NCBI RefSeq assembly: GCF_023206215.1
Contig: NZ_CP065800.1
Span: 930,001 to 994,000 of the forward strand
Length of the DNA stretch: 64,000 nt
From: Butyrivibrio fibrisolvens
Lineage (GTDB): Bacteria > Bacillota > Clostridia > Lachnospirales > Lachnospiraceae
Direction of reading: 5' to 3'
Positions 1 through 11,338 of the stretch are shown here, piece after piece. The position numbers and the translations under genes are program-made. The notes under the pieces were generated by a model. It saw only the letters and a list, made by a program, of their open reading frames with translations. It had not been told where the DNA came from and made no database searches. The first letter of the stretch is position 1, and each line of letters opens with the position of its first letter.

Positions 1-2
1 AT

Positions 3-236
3 GTTGGCCAGCTGGGGCTTGATCTGATCATGCCTGTGCTGCTTTGTCTTGCAGGATGCTGGTACCTTGATACACATTTCGGATTTGGAATGTGGATTTA
101 TTTTGTTGGGCTTTTTTTCGGTCTTGGCGCAGGTTTTATGACTTTCTGGAAGTTTTACACCAAGATAGTCATGAAAGGTCAGAAACGCCCTGACAAGAAC
201 AAACCAAAAAGTCATTCTTTTTCCAAACATTACTAA
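3..236 (+). CDS. AtpZ/AtpI-like ATP synthase accessory protein, 5' end outside window
   Basis: The reading frame is open from the first bases of the window, so the N-terminus lies upstream; the visible part is about 77 residues. It has two hydrophobic segments joined by a short loop with LDTHFG, followed by a basic tail rich in Lys. This is the pattern of the small AtpZ family (two-helix protein at the head of clostridial atp operons), thought to help assembly of the ATP synthase or Mg2+/Ca2+ handling. It stands directly before atpI and the structural atp genes in the same direction, which supports the call. Identity of the family is from pattern and context; the exact function is not settled. 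Confidence 0.7.
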   Translation, partial: VGQLGLDLIMPVLLCLAGCWYLDTHFGFGMWIYFVGLFFGLGAGFMTFWKFYTKIVMKGQKRPDKNKPKSHSFSKHY

Positions 237-319
237 AAAGGCTTTTTAGCCGAAATATAATAATGTGGACACTTACTTATGACAGATTCAAGAGGACATT
301 TTAAGGGGAGGGAAGTTTC

Positions 320-772
320 ATGCATTTAGATGATGATATCAAAGGACTCGTTAAAGGAGTTTTTGCCTGTTGCGGGATTTTGTGTGTCATTGAGATCGTG
401 GTCGGTTTTTTGATTTCATTTACCGGCTTATACGCGTTTGATGTGACTATTGTTATCGGTGCAGTTGGCGGTACTCTTATTGGAATGATCTGCTTTATCT
501 GGATGGCAGTTTCTCTCCAGAGATCGCTCAACGCGGCACAGAATGGAGGTGCAGAAGTAAGAAGAGGCGTTCAGAAAGGCTACACTCAGAGAATGGGGCT
601 TCAGGGCTTATGGATTGTAGCTTCTGTTTTTGTACCCTTTATCAATGTTATAAGCGCTCTGATACCGCTTCTCTTCCCGAAACTAGCTATTTATATACTA
701 CAAATAACCGGCAAACTGAACCTGACCGGCAAGGTTGGTTCAGAGCCCGGAGTAAAAGGAGGTGAATCCTGA
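320..772 (+). CDS. atpI: ATP synthase subunit I (AtpI-like)
   Basis: A 150-aa membrane protein with about four hydrophobic segments (roughly residues 15-36, 42-66, 92-112 and 115-130). A strong purine-rich ribosome binding site (GGGGAGGGA, 304-312) precedes the ATG. It sits between the AtpZ-like gene and atpB, the usual place of AtpI, a poorly conserved protein thought to guide c-ring assembly. Its stop is only 3 bases before the atpB start, and the atpB ribosome binding site lies inside its last codons, so the two are translationally linked. The call rests mostly on position and topology, as AtpI sequences diverge quickly. Confidence 0.7.
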   Translation: MHLDDDIKGLVKGVFACCGILCVIEIVVGFLISFTGLYAFDVTIVIGAVGGTLIGMICFIWMAVSLQRSLNAAQNGGAEVRRGVQKGYTQRMGLQGLWIVASVFVPFINVISALIPLLFPKLAIYILQITGKLNLTGKVGSEPGVKGGES

Positions 773-775
773 TTT

Positions 776-1528
776 ATGGACATTGATCTTCATGGCGCGA
801 GGATCTATACGATAGTAGAAAACTCGCCGATTGGGGAGATCCACATCACTCAGACCATGATCATGGGCTGGATAGTTCTGATCGTATTGTCTTTTATCTG
901 CTGGATCCTTGGAAGAAATCTTAAGGTAACCGGCATCAGTAAGAGGCAGGCCATTGCAGAGTGGATAGTAGAGCTTCTTAATAACTTTGTAAGAGGCAAT
1001 ATGGGCGATAAGTTCGACTACTATATTCCATTCATTGGCGCTTTGTTCGGGACTGCTATTTTCAGCAACATGATAAGTCTTGTAGGAGGATGTTGGAGTC
1101 CGACTGCTGACCTGGCAACAGAGGCCGGATGGGCGATCATTGTATTGATACTCATAACCAAGCACAAAATCAAGGCTAATGGATTCGGCGGATATCTCAA
1201 AGGATATCTTGATCCTATGCCGGTAATGCTACCTATGAATATCATCAGTGAATTCTCCACGCCTATATCTATGGCTTGCCGTCACTTCGGCAACATACTT
1301 TCGGGTATGGTTATCGGAACCCTGATCTATTCTTCACTGGGGCTTGCCAGTGCTGCGCTGCTGGGACTTATCCCTGTAGTTGGAGGATGGCTTGCAGCTA
1401 ATATTCCGATCCTTGAGATTGGTTTACCGGCTGTGACATCACTTTACTTTGACTGGTTCAGCGGACTGATCCAGCCGTTTATCTTCTGTACACTTACGTG
1501 TATATTCATTAAACAGGCATCAGAATAA
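776..1528 (+). CDS. atpB: F-type ATP synthase subunit a
   Basis: A 250-aa integral membrane subunit of the Fo motor. It forms the stator half-channels through which the coupling ion reaches the c-ring. Five to six hydrophobic segments are visible. The essential stator arginine is R169 in the segment SMACRHFGNILSG, the counterpart of the conserved R-x-F/L-G-N motif. Length is normal for the family. The ribosome binding site AAGGAGGTG lies in the end of atpI. Together with the two-carboxylate c subunit just downstream it would set the ion specificity of the enzyme, probably Na+. Confidence 0.95.
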   Translation: MDIDLHGARIYTIVENSPIGEIHITQTMIMGWIVLIVLSFICWILGRNLKVTGISKRQAIAEWIVELLNNFVRGNMGDKFDYYIPFIGALFGTAIFSNMISLVGGCWSPTADLATEAGWAIIVLILITKHKIKANGFGGYLKGYLDPMPVMLPMNIISEFSTPISMACRHFGNILSGMVIGTLIYSSLGLASAALLGLIPVVGGWLAANIPILEIGLPAVTSLYFDWFSGLIQPFIFCTLTCIFIKQASE

Positions 1529-1574
1529 GTTACTTACAGGCAATAAACCTATTACAGTAACGAATAATTCTTAG

Positions 1575-1862
<288 letters not shown>

Positions 1863-1907
1863 TAAGGTCAGGAACAAGGACACTTAAACCAAGAAAAGGA
1901 GAATACC

Positions 1908-2420
1908 ATGGAAGCAACATACAATTTATTGGTTTCGCTGGACTGGCAGACAATTGTTGTTCAGCTGATCAACCTGGGTATTCAGATTCTTTTGTTCAAA
2001 AAGTTCCTGTACAAACCTGTAATGGACATCTTGGCCAAGCGCCAGGGACTTGTAGACCAGCCTTTAAAAGAGGCTGAAGAAGCCAAGGCCAAAGCGCTTG
2101 ATCTCAAAGCTCAGTACGAGACAAGTCTTTCCAGAGCTAACGACGAAGCTGATCGTATAGTCAAGGAAGCAACAAGTACTGCGACTAAGAGAAGCGAGAA
2201 GATCGTTGCAGATGCCCAGTCAGAGGCTGCCTCAATTAAGAGACAGGCAGAGAAGGATATTGAGCAGCAGAAAAAGCGCGCGATCAATGATGCCAAAGAC
2301 GAGATCGGTTCTATGGCAATGAGCATCGCGTCTAAGGTTATCGGCCGCGAAATCAACGAAAAGGATCATGAGAACCTAGTTGACGAATTCATTCAGAATG
2401 TTGGAGATACGTCTATATGA
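1908..2420 (+). CDS. atpF: F-type ATP synthase subunit b
   Basis: A 170-aa peripheral stalk subunit. One N-terminal hydrophobic segment (about residues 14-34) is followed by a long charged helix rich in Ala, Lys, Glu and Gln (about 40-140), which forms the right-handed coiled coil of the stator and ends in a region that binds delta. AAAAGGAGAATACC precedes the ATG. Its stop codon overlaps the start of atpH in an ATGA arrangement, so the two are probably translated by re-initiation. Confidence 0.95.
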   Translation: MEATYNLLVSLDWQTIVVQLINLGIQILLFKKFLYKPVMDILAKRQGLVDQPLKEAEEAKAKALDLKAQYETSLSRANDEADRIVKEATSTATKRSEKIVADAQSEAASIKRQAEKDIEQQKKRAINDAKDEIGSMAMSIASKVIGREINEKDHENLVDEFIQNVGDTSI

Positions 2421-2959
2421 TGACCGAAACAGCCAAGAAATATGGTGGAAGCTTATATGAGCTTGCTTCGGAAGAAAATCAGACGGATCTGGTTTTGGAA
2501 CAGCTTGGGACAGTTCTTTCTCTCATGAAAGAAAATCCCCTTTACGAAAAGCTTCTTTCAGAACCCAGTATCAGTAAGGATGACAGGGTCAGACTCCTTG
2601 ATGAAGCATTCGGAGCTGACATGTGGCCTTACCTTCTGAATTTCCTAAAACTCATGTGTGAGAAGGGATATATGGGCGAAGTTAAGGGCTGCGCCAAAGA
2701 GTATCGCAGACTTTACAATGAAGCCCATGGCATTGTGGAAGCAACCGTTACAAGTGCTGTAGCACTAACAGATGCTCAGAAAACTGCCCTTCACGATAAG
2801 CTTGAGAAGATGAAAGGCAAGAGGGTCGATATGACCTGCTATGTCAATCCCGCGCTTATCGGCGGTATCCGTCTCGACATGGATGGCAAGCGATATGATG
2901 GCACAGCAAAAGAGCGTATTGATGCTCTTAATTCCATCATCAAAGATACAGTTGTATAA
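2417..2959 (+). CDS. atpH: F-type ATP synthase subunit delta
   Basis: A 180-aa subunit that joins the b stalk to the top of the alpha3beta3 head. It has an all-helical N-terminal domain (about 1-105) and the typical C-terminal segment with VNPALIGGIRLDMDGKRYDG, matching the conserved delta/OSCP end. The first ATG overlaps the atpF stop; a second ATG at 2420 is an equally possible start and changes only one residue. Order b-delta-alpha is normal for Firmicutes. Confidence 0.93.
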   Translation: MMTETAKKYGGSLYELASEENQTDLVLEQLGTVLSLMKENPLYEKLLSEPSISKDDRVRLLDEAFGADMWPYLLNFLKLMCEKGYMGEVKGCAKEYRRLYNEAHGIVEATVTSAVALTDAQKTALHDKLEKMKGKRVDMTCYVNPALIGGIRLDMDGKRYDGTAKERIDALNSIIKDTVV

Positions 2960-3009
2960 CCCTGAAAGGGTAAGTATGCGCAGTAAGCGCAGGAATAAGA
3001 GGATGAGAA

Positions 3010-4530
3010 ATGGCGCTGAAACCTGAAGAAATTAGTCAGATAATAAAAAGCCAGATCAAGCATTATTCCGCCGCTATCGAACAGGCAGAGACAGGAACTG
3101 TTATCCTGGTCGGTGACGGTATCGCACGTGCCAGCGGAATGGAAAAATGTATGGCCGGAGAACTTGTAGAATTCTCTAACGGTACTTACGGCATGGCACA
3201 GAATCTGGAAGAAAACAGCATTTCAATAGTCCTTCTTGGTTCCGATGTAGGAATCAAAGAAGGCGATATTGTAAAGCGTACAGGAAAAGTTGTATCTGTT
3301 CCTGTAGGCGATGATGTACTCGGAAGAGTAGTCAATGCCCTTGGCCAGCCAATAGATGGCAAGGGTGATATTACGCCTGTACGTTTCGATCCTATCGAAC
3401 ATACAGCCCCCGGAATCATCGAACGTCAGCCTGTTAAGGAGCCTCTCCAGACAGGTATCAAAGCTATCGATTCAATGATCCCGATAGGTCGTGGTCAGCG
3501 TGAGCTTATCATTGGTGACCGTCAGACAGGTAAGACAGTTATTGCTACAGATACTATCATCAACCAGAAGGGCAAAGATGTTATCTGTATCTATGTAGCT
3601 ATAGGTCAGAAAAATTCCACAGTTGCCAACCTTGTTGCAAATCTTGAAGCAGCAGGCGCTATGGAATATACAGTAGTTGTTGCAGCTACTGCATCAGAAG
3701 GTGCTCCTCTTCAGTACATTGCACCTTATGCAGGAGCTACTATTGGTGAATATTTCATGAATCAGGGCAAGCATGCACTTATCATCTATGATGATCTTTC
3801 CAAGCATGCGGTTGCTTATCGTGAGCTTTCACTCCTTATCAGACGTCCACCGGGACGTGAAGCTTATCCCGGAGATGTATTCTATCTGCACTCACGTCTT
3901 CTTGAAAGAGCTGCTAAGCTTTCTGAAGCTAAAGGCGGCGGATCACTTACAGCTCTTCCTATCATCGAGACACAGGCAGGCGATGTATCGGCATACATTC
4001 CTACCAACGTTATCTCTATTACAGACGGACAGATATTCCTTGAGACAGAGCTGTTCCACGAAGGTGTACGACCTGCCGTTAACCCCGGTATCTCCGTATC
4101 CCGTGTAGGTGGTAATGCTCAGGTCAAGGCCATGAAGAAGGTTGCCGGAACACTTAAGCTTTTGTACTCACAGTACAGAGAGCTTCAGTCTTTCGCACAG
4201 TTTGGATCTGACCTTGATGAAGATACCAAGGCTCGTCTTGATAAGGGTGCCAGAATTGTGGAAGTTCTCAAGCAGAACAGAGGAACTCCTGTTCCTGTTG
4301 AGAAGCAGGTAGCAATTCTTTATGCCGTTAACAATGACTACCTTAAGGAAGTTGACACAGCTCAGGTAGCAGAATATGAGTCAGGTCTTTATGATTTCCT
4401 TGATGCTAATGAAAAAGGCAAGGCCGTAATGGACAAGATTGCCGCTACAGGCGCATGGGATGATGAGATCGAAGGTGCTCTTAAGGATTCACTTTCTGAG
4501 TATACAAAACGGTTTACAAAGAATGCATAA
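3010..4530 (+). CDS. atpA: F-type ATP synthase subunit alpha
   Basis: A 506-aa non-catalytic nucleotide-binding subunit of F1. The N-terminal beta barrel (about 25-95) is followed by the nucleotide domain with P-loop GDRQTGKT at 169-176, and by the C-terminal helical domain with the alpha-type [12 protein letters not shown] segment. Length is typical (about 500). GAGGATGAGAA precedes the ATG; an overlapping small frame at 2841-3026 is only a shadow. Confidence 0.97.
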   Translation: MALKPEEISQIIKSQIKHYSAAIEQAETGTVILVGDGIARASGMEKCMAGELVEFSNGTYGMAQNLEENSISIVLLGSDVGIKEGDIVKRTGKVVSVPVGDDVLGRVVNALGQPIDGKGDITPVRFDPIEHTAPGIIERQPVKEPLQTGIKAIDSMIPIGRGQRELIIGDRQTGKTVIATDTIINQKGKDVICIYVAIGQKNSTVANLVANLEAAGAMEYTVVVAATASEGAPLQYIAPYAGATIGEYFMNQGKHALIIYDDLSKHAVAYRELSLLIRRPPGREAYPGDVFYLHSRLLERAAKLSEAKGGGSLTALPIIETQAGDVSAYIPTNVISITDGQIFLETELFHEGVRPAVNPGISVSRVGGNAQVKAMKKVAGTLKLLYSQYRELQSFAQFGSDLDEDTKARLDKGARIVEVLKQNRGTPVPVEKQVAILYAVNNDYLKEVDTAQVAEYESGLYDFLDANEKGKAVMDKIAATGAWDDEIEGALKDSLSEYTKRFTKNA

Positions 4531-4548
4531 GCGGAAAGGAGAACTGAC

Positions 4549-5388
4549 ATGGCTTCGATGAAAAGCATCAAGCTCCGCATAAAATCAGTGCAGAGCACCA
4601 TGCAGATTACCAGAGCTATGAAGCTGGTAGCTTCTTCCAGACTCCGCAAGGCCCAGGAACGTGTAGAGAACAGCCGTCCTTATTACGAAGTCCTTTCTAA
4701 GACGCTCAACGATATAGCTAATTCAAACTCTGATTTTGATTCTGTATATCTTAAGAAAAGAGAGATCAAGAAGAGGTTATATATCGTATTTGGCGGAGAC
4801 AGAGGACTTGCAGGCGGCTACAATGCCAACATGTTCAGGATGATCGAACAGGAAACCAAAGGTAAGGAATGTGCATTCCTTCCTGTAGGTAAGAAAGCAC
4901 TGGAATACTTCCGTAAGAGAAACAGGGAGATCATATCCGATGCTTTCCCGCTGGTAGGTGAAGTATCTGTCAGTGACTGCTTCGAAATGTCAAGACTCGT
5001 ATGTCAGGGCTATAAAAATGGCGACTACGACGAGATCCATGTGGCCGGAACTGTCTTCAAATCGGTTCTGTCACAGGTACCTACGACCTGGCAGCTGCTT
5101 CCGTTTACACCGGATCCGCCGTCAGAAAACGGTCGTGAGGTTATCATGTATGAACCGAGTTCTGAAGAGACATTCAATGCGATAATACCGGAATATATAG
5201 CAGGTATCATCTTCAGCGTAATGTGCGAAAGTGCTGCATCCGAACAGGGTGCTCGTCGTATGGCTATGGAGAATGCTACCAACAACGCTTCCGACATGAT
5301 CGACAATCTCAGCTTGTACTACAACCGTGCAAGACAGGCTGCTATCACGCAGGAGATCACGGAGATCGTATCGGGATCCGGTTCATAA
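4549..5388 (+). CDS. atpG: F-type ATP synthase subunit gamma
   Basis: A 279-aa central shaft subunit. The N-terminal helix carries the conserved MQITRAMKLVASSRLRKAQ and the C-terminal helix carries the matching SEQGARRMAMENATNNA and the final YNRARQAAITQEITEI; these two form the antiparallel coiled coil that rotates inside the head. The middle Rossmann-like part has the GDRGLAGGYN motif. Only 18 bases separate it from atpA and AAAGGAGAA precedes the ATG. Confidence 0.96.
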   Translation: MASMKSIKLRIKSVQSTMQITRAMKLVASSRLRKAQERVENSRPYYEVLSKTLNDIANSNSDFDSVYLKKREIKKRLYIVFGGDRGLAGGYNANMFRMIEQETKGKECAFLPVGKKALEYFRKRNREIISDAFPLVGEVSVSDCFEMSRLVCQGYKNGDYDEIHVAGTVFKSVLSQVPTTWQLLPFTPDPPSENGREVIMYEPSSEETFNAIIPEYIAGIIFSVMCESAASEQGARRMAMENATNNASDMIDNLSLYYNRARQAAITQEITEIVSGSGS

Positions 5389-5444
5389 CGCTGGAATGAA
5401 GCGTGTAACTGTAAACATCTTTTGTCTAAATATAAAGGAGATAA

Positions 5445-6842
<1,398 letters not shown>

Positions 6843-6861
6843 GATGAAGGAGGGATGAGCT

Positions 6862-7275
6862 ATGGCAACTCCGTTTCATCTTCAGATAGCTACTCCTGAC
6901 GGGAGTAAGCTGGACGGACAGGCTACAAGGATTATCCTTCGCACCATAGACGGTGATGTCTGTGTTATGGCAAAGCATACTAATTATTGCTCTGCACTTG
7001 GTATGGGACCTGCTAAGGTTGAATTCGAGGACGGAACAGTAAAAACAGCTGCCTGCATGGGCGGAATGATAAATGTCATGGACGGCGAGTGCCGTGTTGT
7101 TGCTACAACATGGGAATGGAAAGAGGATATCGATCTTGAGAGAGCTATGGATGCCAAAAAGCGTGCTCAGGAGCGACTTGCAACCAAAGACAAACTTGGA
7201 GACAAGGATGTCATGCTTGCAGAAGCTAAGCTCAAGAGAGCCCTTATAAGATCCGATGTAGCGAACAAAAAATAA
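6862..7275 (+). CDS. atpC: F-type ATP synthase subunit epsilon
   Basis: A 137-aa subunit with an N-terminal beta sandwich (about 1-85) and two C-terminal helices (about 90-135, with RAMDAKKRAQERL). It contacts gamma and the c-ring and regulates ATP hydrolysis. AAGGAGGG precedes the ATG. It closes the operon: a strong terminator follows within 20 bases. Confidence 0.94.
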   Translation: MATPFHLQIATPDGSKLDGQATRIILRTIDGDVCVMAKHTNYCSALGMGPAKVEFEDGTVKTAACMGGMINVMDGECRVVATTWEWKEDIDLERAMDAKKRAQERLATKDKLGDKDVMLAEAKLKRALIRSDVANKK

Positions 7276-7288
7276 TAAGTTGTACACA

Positions 7289-7338
7289 TAAAAAGAGCTT
7301 GGAGACATGTTATTTTATACAGTTTCCGGGCTCTTTTT
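7289..7338 (+). terminator. Rho-independent terminator of the atp operon
   Basis: A stem of about 12 pairs (GAGCTTGGAGAC with GTTTCCGGGCTC, some G-T pairs) is followed by seven T. It stands 15-60 bases after the atpC stop. Confidence 0.85.
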
Positions 7339-7540
7339 TTGTTGAATAGATAGAAAATTAAAATTGAGGACTAAATAGCAATAATTAAACATTAAAAATT
7401 CAAAATGTGTTGTAAAATAATTTTGTATTAAAGACAAATAGTATATCAGTTGTATTAATAATAAATACATGTAATACCGTACAACTGGTAATTGGCTTGA
7501 GAAGAAAAAGTTAATGTTATAAGAGGTAGGAGGCAAAAAA

Positions 7541-9025
7541 ATGAACAACATTCCAGAAATCAAAATCGGAATCGTAGCAGTTAGCCGTGACTGTTTCCCG
7601 GCTAGCCTTGCAGAAAACAGAAGAAAAGCACTTGTTAAGGCTTATGCAGACAAGTATGATGCTAAGGACATCTATGAATGCCCTATTACAATCATTGAGA
7701 GCGAGATCGATATGGTTAACGCTCTTGAAGATGTTAAGAAGAACGGATGCGAAGCTCTCTGCGTATTCCTTGGAAACTTCGGTCCTGAAATTTCAGAGAC
7801 ACTTCTTGCTAAGCACTTCGACGGACCTAAGATGTTCTGCGCAGCTGCAGAAGAGAGCCAGAACGACCTTATGGACGGAAGAGGCGATGCATACTGTGGT
7901 ATGCTCAATGCAAGCTACAACCTTGCACTTAGAAATACAAAGGCATATATCCCTGAGTATCCTGTAGGCGATGCTGAGGATTGTGCTGATATGATCCACG
8001 AGTTCCTTCCGATCGCTAAGGCTGTATATGCACTTCAGAACCTTAAGATCATCAGCTTCGGACCTCGTCCTATGAACTTCCTTGCTTGTAATGCTCCTAT
8101 CAAGCAGCTTTACAACCTTGGTGTAGAGATCGAAGAGAACTCAGAGCTTGACCTCTTCGAGAGCTTCAAGAACCACGCTGGCGATGCTCGTATCCCTGAA
8201 GTAGTAGAAGATATGAAGAAGGATCTTGGATCAGGCAACAAGAAGCCTGAAGTTCTTGAGAAGCTTGCTCAGTATGAGATTACACTTCTTGACTGGATCG
8301 AAGCTCACAAGGGCTACAGAAAGTTCGTAACACTTACAACAAAGTGCTGGCCTGCATTCCAGACACAGTTCGGATTCGTTCCCTGCTATGTAAACAGCCG
8401 TCTTACAGGAAGAGGAATCCCTGTATCATGTGAGGTTGATATCTATGGAACACTTTCAGAGTTCATCGGAACAGTTATCAGTAACGATGCTGTAACTCTT
8501 CTTGATATCAACAACTCTGTACCTAAGGATATGTACAAAGAGTCAATCGAGGGCAAGTTCCCTTACAAGCACACAGATACATTCATGGGCTTCCACTGCG
8601 GCAATACATGCACAAGCAAGCTTTCATTCCATGAGATGAGATACCAGAAGATCATGGCTCGTAATCTTCCTATCGAGGTTACAAACGGAACACTTGAAGG
8701 AGATATCATCCCTGGCAAGATCACATTCTATCGTCTCCAGAGCACAGCTGATGCTAAGCTTCGCGCTTACATTGCTGAGGGTGAAGTACTTCCTGTTGCA
8801 ACTAAGTCATTTGGTTCAATCGGTGTATTCGCTATTAAGGAGATGGGCAGATTCTACAGACACGTACTTATCGAGAAGAACTTCCCTCACCACGGTGCTG
8901 TTGCATTCGGTAACTGGGGCAAGCAGCTCTTCGAGGTATTCAAGTACATCGGTGTACCTGTAGAAGAGATCGGTTACAACCAGCCTGCAGAAGTTAAGTA
9001 TCCTACAGAGAATCCTTGGGCATAA
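7541..9025 (+). CDS. L-fucose isomerase-family sugar isomerase
   Basis: A 494-aa cytoplasmic protein of the FucI fold: N-terminal Rossmann-like domains (about 1-250) and a C-terminal catalytic domain. Candidate Mn2+ ligands are E298 in CEVDIYGTL, D322 in LLDINNS and H352 in GFHCGNT, at the order seen in fucose/arabinose isomerases. It is shorter than E. coli FucI (about 590 aa), so the true substrate may be L-arabinose, L-fucose, D-arabinose or a related sugar. Codon use is strongly biased, suggesting high expression. AGGTAGGAGG precedes the ATG. It is monocistronic, between two terminators. Upstream AT-rich DNA contains GTACAAC-type half-sites like those before araR, so shared AraR control is possible. 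Confidence 0.8.
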   Translation: MNNIPEIKIGIVAVSRDCFPASLAENRRKALVKAYADKYDAKDIYECPITIIESEIDMVNALEDVKKNGCEALCVFLGNFGPEISETLLAKHFDGPKMFCAAAEESQNDLMDGRGDAYCGMLNASYNLALRNTKAYIPEYPVGDAEDCADMIHEFLPIAKAVYALQNLKIISFGPRPMNFLACNAPIKQLYNLGVEIEENSELDLFESFKNHAGDARIPEVVEDMKKDLGSGNKKPEVLEKLAQYEITLLDWIEAHKGYRKFVTLTTKCWPAFQTQFGFVPCYVNSRLTGRGIPVSCEVDIYGTLSEFIGTVISNDAVTLLDINNSVPKDMYKESIEGKFPYKHTDTFMGFHCGNTCTSKLSFHEMRYQKIMARNLPIEVTNGTLEGDIIPGKITFYRLQSTADAKLRAYIAEGEVLPVATKSFGSIGVFAIKEMGRFYRHVLIEKNFPHHGAVAFGNWGKQLFEVFKYIGVPVEEIGYNQPAEVKYPTENPWA

Positions 9026-9089
9026 TCTTAGATAGTATAAAATTTATACAAAAATAAGGTTATAGAAAAGGTATAGTTTAGATTTTTCA

Positions 9090-9127
9090 AGGGTCTGTGC
9101 ATGACAAGGTGCACAGACTCTTTTTTG
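9090..9127 (+). terminator. Terminator after the FucI-like gene
   Basis: GGTCTGTGCA pairs with TGCACAGACT across a short loop and is followed by seven T. Confidence 0.88.
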
Positions 9128-9246
9128 TAAAAGTTTGACAGTAGCCCTCCATGACTTTGCCCCTTAGTCTTCACAGGAAAGCCTTTTATCGGTATAATTA
9201 AAATATATGTCAGTTAGGGAAAAAGCTTTATTAAAGGAGGAGGACA

Positions 9247-11085
9247 ATGTCAAAAAAAGTCATCAGACGGCTAACAGCTATGCTGTCAGCTATTGTCATT
9301 TCTCTTGCATCAGCACTTGCGGCGCCTCAGGCAGTTGTTGATGTACAGGCAGCGCCTGTAATAGCAAGAGGAATAGACGTATCTCACTATCAGGGTGCTA
9401 TTAACTGGACAGCAGTTGCAAATAGTGGTATCACATTTGCATTTGTTCGCGTAGGAACTTCCAAAACTATCGACACACAGTATATCAATAACCTTCAAGG
9501 CGCTGCAGCAGCAGGTCTTAGAGTAGGTGTTTACTGGTATACATATGCTATGAGCCCGGAGCAGGCAGCTAGCGAAGCTAGTCTGTTACTACAGCTTATA
9601 GCACCTTATCAGGTATCTTTTCCTGTAGTAATTGATATCGAAGCTCAGTGCCAGAAGGCTCTTAATATGGCTCAGCAGCAGGCGATCGTCAATACATTCT
9701 GTACTATAGTATCTGATGCAGGATATATGCCAATGGTATATGCAAGCAGAAACTGGTACGTACAGCGTCTTGGCGATGTATCATGGCAGAAATGGGTAGC
9801 TCAGTACTCTGATACCAATACAATGCCTTACAGCTATGGCGTATGGCAGTATACAAGCAGTGGTTCCGTTCCGGGTATAAACGGCAGAGTTGATATGGAT
9901 TATCTCTTCACAGATTATTCATCAGTGATCATCCCTGAAGGATTCCTTACAACAGCCAAGGGTACATATTATTACAACAATTATCGCTGGCAGAAGGGAT
10001 GGGTCAGACCGGCAGCAGGCGGCAAGTATTTCTGTGATGCTTCTAACGGCCTTGTATGGAAGGGCTGGATGAACGATGGCGTCAATCAGTACTATCTTGA
10101 TCCTGCCAATGGCGGTAATGCTAAAGTAGGACTTGCTGATATAGAGAATTCAAGATACTACTTTGATGCAGAAGGAATCATGCAGACAGGTCTTCTTACA
10201 GTAGGAGAAGGCATCCAGACATATTTTGGTGCTGATGGTAAGGCTGTAAAGGGATTTGTACCACTTCCTGATGGCACAAGATATTTTAACGACGATTATG
10301 TAATGCTTACAGGCCTTCAGAGCATAGGAGATAATCTCTACTATCTCGGCGCAGACGGTATCATGAGAACAGGTCTTTTAGGACTTGATACAGGTATCTA
10401 CTATTTCGATGCAGAAGGTAAGGCATACACAGGATTCTATACAGATGCTGCTTCAGGTAAGACCTATTACTTCGAGCCTCAAACACGTACTGCAGTAGTA
10501 GGACTTCAGACTATAAATAATAATCTGTACTATTTCAACGAGAATGCTGTAATGCAGACTGGCATGCTTGGAGTTGGCGGAGCAAAATATATGTTCGGCG
10601 CAGACGGCGCAGCAGTCAGCGGATTCTATACAGATCCTGCAACAGGCGGAGTATACTATTTCGATCCTAAGACACATGCAGCAGCAGTTGGTAATGTAAC
10701 AATTGATAAGGCAAGCTACTTCTTCAACGCAGAAGGACTGATGCAGACAGGATTTGTAGGCGACTACTTCTTCGGCGCAGACGGCAAGATGGTAGCAGGG
10801 CAGATGTTTAGCGATGGTGTTAATTTCTATATCGCAGGCAAAGACGGTCTGATCCTTAAAGGTCTTAACAAGACCAAGGATGGCACATACATGCTGGATC
10901 CTGTAGATGGACATATGGTCATCGGATTCGTACAGATAGGCGACGGATTCTTCTACTTCGCAGAAGATGGCAAGATGGTTGCAGGGGCAACTATCAACAT
11001 AGCAGGCCTTGACTGCACATTTGACAAGAACGGTAAACTTATAGCACCTGAAGGACTCGTACCTCCTGTAGTTGCTGTATATTAA
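9247..11085 (+). CDS. Secreted GH25 lysozyme with cell-wall-binding repeats
   Basis: A 612-aa secreted enzyme. Residues 1-36 are a signal peptide (MSKKVIRR, hydrophobic core, cleavage near VQA-AP). Residues 40-225 form a GH25 muramidase domain that cuts the MurNAc-GlcNAc bond of peptidoglycan; D44 in DVSHYQG and D130/E132 in VVIDIEA are the catalytic acids. Residues 235-600 consist of repeated aromatic-glycine units such as YYFDAEGIMQTGLL, the choline-binding/glucan-binding repeat type that anchors proteins to wall polymers. AAAGGAGGAG precedes the ATG. It stands alone between terminators. Likely role: wall remodelling, cell separation or attack on neighbours. Confidence 0.92.
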   Translation: MSKKVIRRLTAMLSAIVISLASALAAPQAVVDVQAAPVIARGIDVSHYQGAINWTAVANSGITFAFVRVGTSKTIDTQYINNLQGAAAAGLRVGVYWYTYAMSPEQAASEASLLLQLIAPYQVSFPVVIDIEAQCQKALNMAQQQAIVNTFCTIVSDAGYMPMVYASRNWYVQRLGDVSWQKWVAQYSDTNTMPYSYGVWQYTSSGSVPGINGRVDMDYLFTDYSSVIIPEGFLTTAKGTYYYNNYRWQKGWVRPAAGGKYFCDASNGLVWKGWMNDGVNQYYLDPANGGNAKVGLADIENSRYYFDAEGIMQTGLLTVGEGIQTYFGADGKAVKGFVPLPDGTRYFNDDYVMLTGLQSIGDNLYYLGADGIMRTGLLGLDTGIYYFDAEGKAYTGFYTDAASGKTYYFEPQTRTAVVGLQTINNNLYYFNENAVMQTGMLGVGGAKYMFGADGAAVSGFYTDPATGGVYYFDPKTHAAAVGNVTIDKASYFFNAEGLMQTGFVGDYFFGADGKMVAGQMFSDGVNFYIAGKDGLILKGLNKTKDGTYMLDPVDGHMVIGFVQIGDGFFYFAEDGKMVAGATINIAGLDCTFDKNGKLIAPEGLVPPVVAVY

Positions 11086-11138
11086 AATTTCATTAGCATA
11101 TGGGATTTTCGATTAGTTTTAATTAAATTATTATTATA

Positions 11139-11188
11139 AAAGAGCGGTTGTTGTGTTTTGGTAAAAGTTTCACATCAATCGCTTTTTT
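11139..11188 (+). terminator. Terminator after the lysozyme gene
   Basis: GCGGTTG pairs with CAATCGC (with flanking GTG/CAC) and six T follow. Confidence 0.75.
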
Positions 11189-11338
11189 ATATGAAATGCA
11201 AAAAACATGCGCAACTCTTAAGTGGAAACTTTACGAAAAATGTGATAAAGTAAATAGGCAATTTTGAAAAAGGGAGTAAGTGGTGCTGCACTATATAAAA
11301 TATGGTGGACAGCAACCAATTTGGAGGTGAGTGAAAAA

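Noticed and set aside
740..1165. 141-codon minus-strand frame inside atpI/atpB
   Set aside because: It is antisense to a conserved subunit and lacks a ribosome binding site or protein-like pattern.
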